The notes under the pieces: model-generated
Databases searched by the model: none
Seen by the model: the letters and a program-made list of their open reading frames with translations, nothing else
What the model was told of the DNA's origin: nothing
Assembly (NCBI GenBank): GCA_902463835.1
Contig: CABQGZ010000267.1
Span: forward strand, 1 to 5,459
DNA from: an uncultured Lachnospiraceae bacterium
Lineage (GTDB): Bacteria > Bacillota > Clostridia > Lachnospirales > Lachnospiraceae
DNA length: 5,459 bases
Direction of reading: 5' to 3'
Program-made: the position numbers and the translations under genes
Part shown: in pieces, positions 1 through 5,459 of the stretch
Numbering within the stretch: the stretch's first letter is position 1
Layout: every line of letters starts with the position of its first letter

Positions 1-1012
1 ATAGTTCTTCTCCTTCACCATAGAAAAGAGCAGCACCGACGGTTCCCTGGTCATCGCCTTCACCGTCCTTAAAAAAGCCTGTATGCCGGACACATTGTGA
101 GCGCCGTCCAGATACACATTGGGATAGATCTCCTCCATCCGCCCGGGCCATGTCACATTGCCAAAGCCTCTTTGAATCCCCTCCGCCGTCACCGGCAGCC
201 ATTCCATCAACCGGTTTGCCGCCGCCAGAGCCAGTGCGCCGTTCATCACCTGATATTCCGCCGGAAACGGGATTCGCACTCTAGTTACATCATACTCACT
301 CGCCATGGAAAAATCAATGCTTTTTCCATCGTTTAATAAAATCTTAATACGATTCATGGAAATTTCTTCCGCAATGGCTCCTTTTTCCCGGGCAGCCGCC
401 AAAATCACCTGTTTTGCCGCCGGCTCACTGCCGTCGAAGATCACCGGCACGCCGGGCTTGATAATCCCCGCCTTCTCTGCAGCGATCGCCTCAATGGTAT
501 CCCCCAGAAGCTCCGTGTGCTCCAGGCTGATGGAGGTAATGATGGTAAGCAGCGGACGCTCTACCACGTTGGTGGCATCCAGCCGTCCGCCCAGCCCCGT
601 CTCCAGCACCGCCACGTCCACTCCGGCCTGGCCAAACAACACCATACCCACCGCAAACATGTACTCGAAAAAGGTGGGGTGCGCCAATCCGTCCGCCTGC
701 ATCTTCTGTACCACGCTTCGCACCATTCCTTCGGCTTCCAGAAAGGCCTCCTTGTCCGCCGGTACTCCATCCACCCGGAAGCGCTCCCGGATGTCCACAA
801 GATGAGGGGACGCGAAGCCCGCTCTCTTTCATCACACTCCCAAGGAACGCGCACACGCTTCCTTTTCCATTGCTTCCCGCCACATGCACCACCGGAAAGC
901 TGTCCTGGGGCATTCCCAGACGCCGCATCAGTTCCCGGGTGTGCCCAGGCTCATTCTTTTTTGTATATTTCGGAATATTTAAAATCCTGTCTACTATCTC
1001 TTCATAAGTCAA
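1..1012 (-). pseudogene. folC: Folylpolyglutamate synthase / dihydrofolate synthase, frameshifted and cut by the window edge
   Basis: FolC is the cytoplasmic Mur-ligase-family enzyme that adds glutamate to folates and, in many bacteria, also to dihydropteroate, using ATP. The first part (1012-812, 67 codons from a TTG) reads into the ATP-binding P-loop AGSNGKGS at residues 45-52 and ends in MKESGLR. The second part (810-1, 270 codons, no stop) is in another frame. It begins SPHLVDIRERF and continues with TGLGGRLDATN, SLEHTELLGDT, EKAGIIKPGVPV and the second family signature DGAHN (94-108). Only 15 residues separate GKGS from SPHL, whereas E. coli and Lactobacillus FolC have 20, so 14 nucleotides appear lost. 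The TTG is chosen because GGTGA (1022-1018) lies five bases upstream and homologues start near TYEE; two GTG codons at 1024-1019 are alternatives. The 3' end lies outside the window. The family identity is certain; a sequencing or assembly fault instead of a true mutation cannot be excluded. It follows valS, as in Bacillus. Confidence 0.88.
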
Positions 1013-1070
1013 AAAAATCACCACGCTATCGTAATGGTATCCTTTTCCATTATAATAGAATGGTGATTTT
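1011..1070 (-). terminator. Long palindromic hairpin with T tract, probable valS terminator overlapping the folC start
   Basis: Two 24-base arms (1014-1037 and 1047-1070) match as inverted repeats at 20 of 24 positions, including a perfect outer run of ten bases (AAAATCACCA / TGGTGATTTT), around a 9-base loop. In minus-strand RNA two of the four mismatches become G-U pairs, so 22 of 24 positions can pair. The stem is followed by an uninterrupted run of T (1017-1011 read on the minus strand, partly shared with the stem), as in intrinsic terminators. It lies about 130 bases after the valS stop. The proposed folC Shine-Dalgarno GGTGA lies in the 3' arm and the folC TTG start overlaps the end of the T run. 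It could instead be a small palindromic repeat element. Confidence 0.65.
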
Positions 1071-1076
1071 ATGCAA
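1049..1076 (-). promoter_or_regulatory. Possible folC promoter inside the valS-folC palindrome
   Basis: On the minus strand TTGCAT (1076-1071) is followed after 16 bases by a perfect TATAAT (1054-1049). Transcription would start near 1042, in the loop of the palindrome, giving a leader of about 30 bases before the folC start. The -10 box is perfect and the -35 matches four of six consensus bases. The surrounding sequence is AT-rich and part of an inverted repeat, so a chance match is possible. Confidence 0.4.
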
Positions 1077-1199
1077 GTGTTAATTCTGATTTTTCATCGC
1101 AAAAAGATACAGCATATGACATTTAGTTCCCATCACTGCATACCCGTGCTCGTGCAAAATAGTTTTTCAGCAATGCCAAACTTCCTGCCATCCACACGA

Positions 1200-3968
1200 T
1201 CAGCCCAGCTGCTCCAGACGAGCCGCCACCTGCTCCATCATCTGACGGTATTTCTCAAGCTTCTCCCTCTCCTCCGCGATCTTGCTCTCCGGAGCCTTGC
1301 TTAAGAACTTCTCGTTGTTCAGCATACCGTTGGAACGAGCCAACTCCTTCTCCAGACGGGCCTTTTCCTTGGTCAGTCTCTCCCGCTCCTTCTCGAAGTC
1401 CACCAGATCCTCCAGAGGGATGTAGATGACAGCACCGGAGGTCACCACCGATACGGCGTCCTCCGCGATTCCGGTCTTGTCGGTCTGCACCTGGATCTGA
1501 CTTGCTCCCATGAGTCCTGCGTAGGTGGTCTCCAGCGTCCGGAAGGTCTCACGGTTTGATGCATCCTCGCTCACCACATACATATGGGCTTTTTTGCTGG
1601 GGGGCACATCCATCTCGGAGCGCAGGTTGCGCACGCCGCGCACGGCCTCCTTGATCTTCTCAATCATTTCCTCTTCCGCCGGGAAGCTCCAGTTCTCCTG
1701 ATACTCCGGCCACTGGGACAGCATAATGGTTTCCTCTTTCCCGCCGCATGGCATACAGGTATCCCCATCGGGGGTTTCCTCTTTCCCGCCGCATGGCATA
1801 CAGGTATCCCCATCGGGGATCTCCTCTTTCTCCTGCTCCTTCAGGGTGCAGAAGATCTCCTCTGTGATGAACGGCATGAAGGGATGCAGCAGCTTCAGCG
1901 CCTGGGTCAGCACCGTCTTCAAGGTCCACAGAGCCGCGCCTGCAGAAGCAGGATCCTCCTCCTTCTTGTAGGTGCGAGCCTTGGCCATCTCAATGTACCA
2001 GTCACAGAATTCATCCCAGATGAAATCATAGACCTTCTGCACCGCAATGCCAAGCTCGAACTTGTCCATGTTCTCCGTCACATCCTTAGACAGAGTATTC
2101 ACCTTAGACAGGATCCACCTGTCTGCGGCTTCCAGCTCCACACCGGCTGGAATTCCGTTTCCTTCTTCCCCATCCTCTCCTGGGAGCTTGGCTCCCTCCA
2201 GATTCATCATAATGAAGCGTGACGCGTTCCACACCTTGTTGGCGAAGTTCCGGCTTGCTTCCACACGCTCCCAGTAGAAGCGCATGTCGTTGCCCGGTGC
2301 GTTTCCGGTGATCAGCGTCAGACGCAGGGCATCCGCGCCGTACTTGTCGATCACCTCCAGGGGATCGATGCCGTTCCCTAATGACTTGCTCATCTTGCGT
2401 CCCTCGGAGTCCCGCACAAGTCCGTGGAACAGCACGGTCTTAAAGGGCTTGTCGCCCATCTGCTCGTAGCCGGAGAAGATCATACGGATCACCCAGAAGA
2501 AGATGATATCGTATCCCGTCACCAGCACGTCGTTGGGATAGAAGTAATCCAGGTCTTCCGTCTTCTCGGGCCATCCCAGTGTGGAGAAGGGCCACAGGGC
2601 GGAGGAAAACCAGGTGTCCAGGGTATCCTCGTCCTGAGTCATATGAGTGCAGCCGCATTTTGGGCACTTGCCCGGATTCTCACGGGCTACCACGAACTCC
2701 CCGCAGTCCGCGCAGTAGTAAGCCGGGATCCGGTGTCCCCACCAGAGCTGTCTGGAGATACACCAGTCACGGATGTTGTCGGTCCAGTTGAAGTAAATCT
2801 TCTCCATGCGCTCCGGCAGCAGCTTGATGTCACCCTTCTTCACCGCTTCCACGGCTGGTTTGATCAGTTCGTCCATCTTCACGAACCACTGCTGCTTTAC
2901 CATGGGTTCCACGGTGGTCTTGCAGCGGTCATGGGTTCCTACGTTGTGGGCGTGGGGAACTACTTTTACCAGCAGCCCCTGCTCCTTCAGTTCCTCTACC
3001 ATCAAGGCTCTGGCTTCATAGCGATCCATACCCTCGTATTTTCCGCCGTTCTTGTTGATGGTGGCGTCGTCGTTCATCACATTGATCTCCGGCAGGTTGT
3101 GGCGCTTGCCAACCTCAAAGTCATTGGGGTCGTGGGCCGGTGTGATCTTCACGCAGCCTGTTCCGAATTCCTTGTCCACATAGTAGTCGGCCACCACCGG
3201 AATCTGGCGTCCCACCAGCGGAAGAATCAGCGTCTTGCCGATGAGATCCTGATACCGCTCATCCTCGGGGTTCACCGCCACTGCAGTGTCGCCCAGGAGG
3301 GTCTCCGGACGTGTGGTGGCGATCTCTACAAACCGCCCCTCCTCGCCCTTCACCGGATAGTTGATGTGCCAGAAGAAGCCGTCCTGCTCCTCATGCTCCA
3401 CCTCGGCGTCGGAGATGGAGGTCTTGCACACCGGACACCAGTTGACGATGCGGGAGCCCTTGTAGATCAGACCTTTTTCATACAATTTGATAAATACCTC
3501 CTGCACCGCATGGGAGCAGCCTTCATCCATGGTGAAGCGTTCTCTGTCCCAGTCCGCGGAGGAGCCCAGCTTCTTCAGCTGCTTGATGATGCGCCCGCCG
3601 TACTCTTCCTTCCACTCCCAGGCCTTCTCCAGGAAGCCCTCCCGGCCAAGATCCTTCTTGTCAATGCCCTGCTTCTTCAGGGATTCGATGACCTTCACCT
3701 CGGTGGCGATGGAAGCGTGGTCCGTGCCCGGCTGCCAGAGGGCGTTGTAGCCCTGCATGCGCTTGTAGCGGATCAGAATATCCTGCATGGTGTTGTCCAA
3801 CGCATGACCCATGTGAAGCTGCCCGGTGATATTGGGCGGGGGCATTACGATGGTGAATGGCTTTTTGCTCCGATCCACCTTGGCGTGGAAGTATTTGTTG
3901 TCCTCCCACTTCTTGTAAAGTCTGTCTTCAATCCCTTTGGGATCGTAGGTTTTGGCTAGTTCTTTCAT
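1200..3968 (-). CDS. valS: Valyl-tRNA synthetase
   Basis: Class I aminoacyl-tRNA synthetase that charges tRNA-Val with valine using ATP in the cytoplasm. The 922-residue product shows the HIGH-type motif PPPNITGQLHMGHAL (HMGH at 52-55) and KMSKS at 525-529. Cys pairs that can hold zinc stand at 178/181 and 419/422 and in CPKCGC (435-440). The CP1 editing domain is marked by TTRPETLLGDTAVAVNP (218-234) and GTGCVKITPAHDPNDF. The anticodon-binding helical domain covers roughly 610-790, and a charged coiled-coil tRNA-binding arm is at about 857-920. All catalytic motifs are intact. The ATG at 3968 is chosen because AAAGGAG sits eight bases upstream and the alternative start at 4037 lies within the T-box leader. 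The gene is controlled by that T-box and followed by folC. It is longer than the roughly 880 residues of the Bacillus enzyme, largely because of a 30-residue perfect tandem repeat at 718-747 between ITEEIF and the IMLSQWPEY segment. Confidence 0.98.
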   Translation of the reverse strand: MKELAKTYDPKGIEDRLYKKWEDNKYFHAKVDRSKKPFTIVMPPPNITGQLHMGHALDNTMQDILIRYKRMQGYNALWQPGTDHASIATEVKVIESLKKQGIDKKDLGREGFLEKAWEWKEEYGGRIIKQLKKLGSSADWDRERFTMDEGCSHAVQEVFIKLYEKGLIYKGSRIVNWCPVCKTSISDAEVEHEEQDGFFWHINYPVKGEEGRFVEIATTRPETLLGDTAVAVNPEDERYQDLIGKTLILPLVGRQIPVVADYYVDKEFGTGCVKITPAHDPNDFEVGKRHNLPEINVMNDDATINKNGGKYEGMDRYEARALMVEELKEQGLLVKVVPHAHNVGTHDRCKTTVEPMVKQQWFVKMDELIKPAVEAVKKGDIKLLPERMEKIYFNWTDNIRDWCISRQLWWGHRIPAYYCADCGEFVVARENPGKCPKCGCTHMTQDEDTLDTWFSSALWPFSTLGWPEKTEDLDYFYPNDVLVTGYDIIFFWVIRMIFSGYEQMGDKPFKTVLFHGLVRDSEGRKMSKSLGNGIDPLEVIDKYGADALRLTLITGNAPGNDMRFYWERVEASRNFANKVWNASRFIMMNLEGAKLPGEDGEEGNGIPAGVELEAADRWILSKVNTLSKDVTENMDKFELGIAVQKVYDFIWDEFCDWYIEMAKARTYKKEEDPASAGAALWTLKTVLTQALKLLHPFMPFITEEIFCTLKEQEKEEIPDGDTCMPCGGKEETPDGDTCMPCGGKEETIMLSQWPEYQENWSFPAEEEMIEKIKEAVRGVRNLRSEMDVPPSKKAHMYVVSEDASNRETFRTLETTYAGLMGASQIQVQTDKTGIAEDAVSVVTSGAVIYIPLEDLVDFEKERERLTKEKARLEKELARSNGMLNNEKFLSKAPESKIAEEREKLEKYRQMMEQVAARLEQLG
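1728..1817 (-). repeat. Perfect 45-bp tandem duplication inside valS (2 copies plus a degenerate partial third)
   Basis: Positions 1728-1772 and 1773-1817 are identical over all 45 bases. A degenerate continuation at 1818-1832 matches the unit at 12 of 15 bases. Each copy encodes PDGDTCMPCGGKEET, giving residues 718-732 and 733-747 of ValRS. The unit is 15 codons, so gain or loss of copies keeps the frame. The partial copy encodes the resident KEEI just before the insert. The flanking protein reads smoothly as ValRS if the insert is skipped, so this is an added surface loop and not a conserved part of the enzyme. Confidence 0.95.
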
Positions 3969-3976
3969 TTTCTTTT

Positions 3977-3983
3977 CTCCTTT
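3977..3983 (-). promoter_or_regulatory. valS ribosome binding site
   Basis: AAAGGAG on the minus strand ends eight bases before the ATG at 3968. It follows immediately after the T run of the T-box terminator, so it is transcribed only on read-through. It fixes the valS start at MKELAKTYDP and excludes the 23-codon longer reading frame. Confidence 0.9.
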
Positions 3984-3984
3984 C

Positions 3985-4020
3985 AAAAAACGCCCTTCAC
4001 AGCCGAAGCTGCAAAGGGCG
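3985..4020 (-). terminator. Intrinsic terminator of the valS T-box leader
   Basis: CGCCCTT (4020-4014) pairs with AAGGGCG (3997-3991). The stem is extended inward through GU and Watson-Crick pairs to about 13 bp, closed by a TTCG tetraloop (4007-4004) and followed by six T residues (3990-3985). The 5' arm CGCCCTTT is also the 3' arm of the antiterminator, so the two structures exclude each other. Confidence 0.95.
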
Positions 4021-4301
4021 TATGAACGCGGTACCACCTTTGTTATAAGGCCAACAGAGCCTTATATCTCTCGTGTCTTTAACGCAGACGAAACGTGACA
4101 ACCTACTTGGGATTCTGCTGCCTGCCTTCCAATTCACTGGCCTTCCCGGGAATATATTCCCAGACAAAATCCGGTTCGGACATCCGGTTCAAAAGCTACC
4201 TTCCACGATTCCTTCTTCAAGCAGCCTCTCAGCCGGTGAGCCGCTCTCTCTGGCAAGGGTGATCGTGTACTCCTCTTTCTCACAACCTTTTTCTTATGTC
4301 C
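3985..4301 (-). promoter_or_regulatory. T-box riboswitch (tRNA-Val sensing leader of valS)
   Basis: T-box leaders bind a specific tRNA and let transcription continue only when it is uncharged. Stem I is closed by GGACAT (4301-4296) with ATGTCC (4183-4178). The specifier loop lies between the helices GGTT/AACC (4287-4284 with 4189-4186) and CACGAT/ATCGTG (4267-4262 with 4209-4204), with the loop-E bases AGTA (4271-4268) and GAA (4203-4201). A valine codon GTA is at 4199-4197. Stem III is an 8-bp hairpin at 4066-4044. The conserved T-box AAAGGTGGTACCGCG is at 4041-4027. Its 7-base bulge TGGTACC is flanked by AAAGG and GCG, which pair with CCTTT and CGC (4020-4013) to form the antiterminator. 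TGGT suits a tRNA ending ACCA, which fits tRNA-Val with discriminator A. The leader ends in the terminator at 3985-4020. Transcription probably starts at about 4297-4301. Confidence 0.96.
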
Positions 4302-4304
4302 TCT

Positions 4305-4333
4305 ATCATAAATAAGAAATTGGTCGTTGTCAA
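4305..4333 (-). promoter_or_regulatory. valS / T-box promoter
   Basis: Perfect TTGACA (4333-4328), a 17-base spacer and TATGAT (4310-4305) on the minus strand give a near-consensus housekeeping sigma promoter. The predicted start a few bases downstream coincides with the base of T-box stem I, which supports both calls. Confidence 0.9.
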
Positions 4334-4390
4334 GAGGAAATTTGCAAACATCTCCCATGTTCAGACTCCGTTTAGCTTCCTTACATCCCC

Positions 4391-4419
4391 TTGTCTTTCC
4401 GGCTCCCTTCCTCTATACT
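4391..4419 (+). promoter_or_regulatory. Promoter of the BMP-family lipoprotein gene
   Basis: TTGTCT (4391-4396), a 17-base spacer and TATACT (4414-4419) resemble the housekeeping consensus. The start would fall near 4426, about 38 bases before the ATG, leaving no room for a large riboswitch. It diverges from the valS promoter, with 57 bases between the two -35 boxes. Confidence 0.7.
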
Positions 4420-4463
4420 TGAGCTACCATCAACAGTAAATCAAAAGGAAGGAAGTATGTACT

Positions 4464-5459
4464 ATGAAAAAGACGCAAAAACTATTATCACTGCTCCTCG
4501 CAGTCGCCATGACACTGTCTCTGGCCGCCTGCGGCAGCACCCCCGGCAATACCGAAGGCACGAACACGGGTAAGACTAAGGGCGATGTCCCATCCCCCCA
4601 GAAGGAGGCGGACAGCACCTCCTACAAGGTTGCCATGATCACCGACTACGGCGATATCACGGATCAATCCTTCAACCAGACTACATACGAAGCCTGCAAA
4701 GCCTTTGCAGCGGAAAATGACATTGATTTCAACTATTACAAGCCCTCCAGCGATTCCACAGAGGCCCGGGTAGCCATGGTGGACGCAGCCGTGGCGGACG
4801 GCTACAACGTGATCGTAATGCCTGGCTACGCCTTTGGCGGAACCATCGTCTCCTGCTCCGCCATGTACCCGGACGTGAAATTCATCGCCCTGGACGTAGC
4901 TGCCGGTGACATTCTGGAATTCGGTGTGGCTGCCGAAGGCGGAAAATATGATTACAATCCGACCAACTGGGATGTGACAAAATATTACAACACCAAGAAC
5001 ACCTACTGCGCCATCTACCAGGAAGAGCTGTCCGGTTATCTGGCCGGCTACGCAGCCGTGAATCAGGGCTATCTGCACCTTGGATTCTTAGGCGGCATGG
5101 CTGTTCCCGCCGTGATCCGCTTTGGCTTCGGCTATGTCCAGGGCGCCAATGACGCCGCCAAGGAGCTTGGCATCACAGACCAGGTGACCGTGGAGTATGT
5201 CTACGGCAACCTGTTCTCCGGAGATCCGGACATTACCGCAGTGATGGATACCTGGTATCAGACCAACGGCGTCCAGGTGGTATTCGCCTGCGGCGGCGGA
5301 ATCTACACCTCCGCTGCGGAAGCTGCCGCCAAGGTGAACGGCAAGCTCATCGGCGTTGACACCGACCAGTCTCCCATCATCGACAAGTACGGCAAGGGTA
5401 TGACCATTACTTCCGCCATGAAGGGCCTGGGCGTTACCATCACCGACACATTAAGCGAT
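4464..5459 (+). CDS. BMP/PnrA-like ABC transporter substrate-binding lipoprotein (3' end outside window)
   Basis: The 332 codons present encode an extracellular substrate-binding lipoprotein of the basic membrane protein (BMP) family, whose characterised members such as Treponema PnrA and related Firmicutes proteins bind nucleosides for ABC uptake. Residues 1-22 form a lipoprotein signal peptide: KK near the start, a hydrophobic LLSLLLAVAMTLSL core and a lipobox LAAC with Cys23 as the lipidated residue. A polar Gly/Thr/Ser/Lys linker follows to about residue 53. The family N-terminal motif appears as DYGDITDQSFNQ (61-72). Later family-like segments are GFGYVQGAND (221-230), FACGGG, and GVDTDQS (297-303) with TSAMKGL near the window end. 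The start is chosen for AAGGAAGGAAG ending eight bases upstream. An out-of-frame ATG at 4457 overlaps this start. There is no stop before the window edge; the family usually runs about 350-400 residues, so little is missing. ABC ATPase and permease genes would be expected downstream. The substrate is not determined by the sequence. Confidence 0.93.
   Translation, partial: MKKTQKLLSLLLAVAMTLSLAACGSTPGNTEGTNTGKTKGDVPSPQKEADSTSYKVAMITDYGDITDQSFNQTTYEACKAFAAENDIDFNYYKPSSDSTEARVAMVDAAVADGYNVIVMPGYAFGGTIVSCSAMYPDVKFIALDVAAGDILEFGVAAEGGKYDYNPTNWDVTKYYNTKNTYCAIYQEELSGYLAGYAAVNQGYLHLGFLGGMAVPAVIRFGFGYVQGANDAAKELGITDQVTVEYVYGNLFSGDPDITAVMDTWYQTNGVQVVFACGGGIYTSAAEAAAKVNGKLIGVDTDQSPIIDKYGKGMTITSAMKGLGVTITDTLSD

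Noticed and set aside
491..811. Continuation of the folC N-terminal frame past 811
   Set aside because: The Gly/Arg/Ala-rich translation has no resemblance to FolC, while another frame over the same bases gives the conserved FolC sequence; this is read-through after the frame break.
1085..1110. TTTTT/AAAAA inverted repeat with a 6-base loop in the valS-folC spacer
   Set aside because: The stem is only A-T pairs with no following T run, so it is unlikely to be a terminator compared with the palindrome at 1011-1070.
1123..1191. 22-codon minus-strand frame in the valS-folC spacer (MAGSLALLKNYF...)
   Set aside because: No good ribosome site, no recognisable family, and the length is well within chance.
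2424..3959. Long plus-strand open frame of 511 codons opposite valS
   Set aside because: It is antisense to a clearly conserved valS, its product shows no recognisable domain, and it arises from codon composition on the other strand.
1200..4037. A 945-residue version of ValRS starting at 4037
   Set aside because: Its first 23 codons run through the T-box sequence, antiterminator and terminator stem; the ATG at 3968 has a strong Shine-Dalgarno and matches the usual ValRS N-terminus.
4488..5078. Minus-strand open frame of 196 codons over the lipoprotein gene
   Set aside because: It is a shadow of the BMP-family coding frame, which has a signal peptide, lipobox and family motifs.

Overview
The window looks like a chromosomal segment of a low- to mid-GC Gram-positive bacterium, most likely a Clostridia member of the Lachnospiraceae type. 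The support is a tRNA-sensing T-box leader in front of an aminoacyl-tRNA synthetase gene, strong AGGAGG-like ribosome binding sites, the valS-folC gene order known from Firmicutes, and a lipoprotein of the BMP family. Species is not resolvable from the sequence alone.

Layout. Positions 1 to about 1012 (minus strand) hold folC, which makes folylpolyglutamate/dihydrofolate synthase; its 3' end lies beyond the left edge. The gene is broken: about 67 codons in, the reading frame jumps, and comparison with the family spacing indicates a net loss of 14 nucleotides near 810/811. Positions 1011-1070 form a long imperfect palindrome followed on the minus strand by seven T residues, which fits a valS terminator, and it carries a possible folC promoter inside it. 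Positions 1200-3968 (minus) are an intact valS gene for valyl-tRNA synthetase (922 residues), which contains an unusual perfect 45-bp tandem duplication that adds a Cys-rich insert to the protein. Positions 3985-4301 (minus) are a well-formed T-box riboswitch with its terminator and antiterminator, driven by a near-consensus promoter at 4305-4333. Divergently, a promoter at 4391-4419 leads to a plus-strand gene starting at 4464 for a BMP/PnrA-like ABC transporter substrate-binding lipoprotein, which runs off the right edge.

How it works together. Uncharged tRNA-Val should stabilise the antiterminator and turn on valS. Read-through into folC would then be limited by the palindromic terminator, so folC may depend on its own promoter. 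The divergent lipoprotein gene is a separate unit, probably the first gene of a nucleoside (or related) uptake operon.

The most notable points are the tandem repeat inside valS, the apparent 14-nt deletion in folC, the promoter-in-terminator arrangement between them, and an off-register valine specifier codon in the T-box. No wholly new multi-gene system is visible here.
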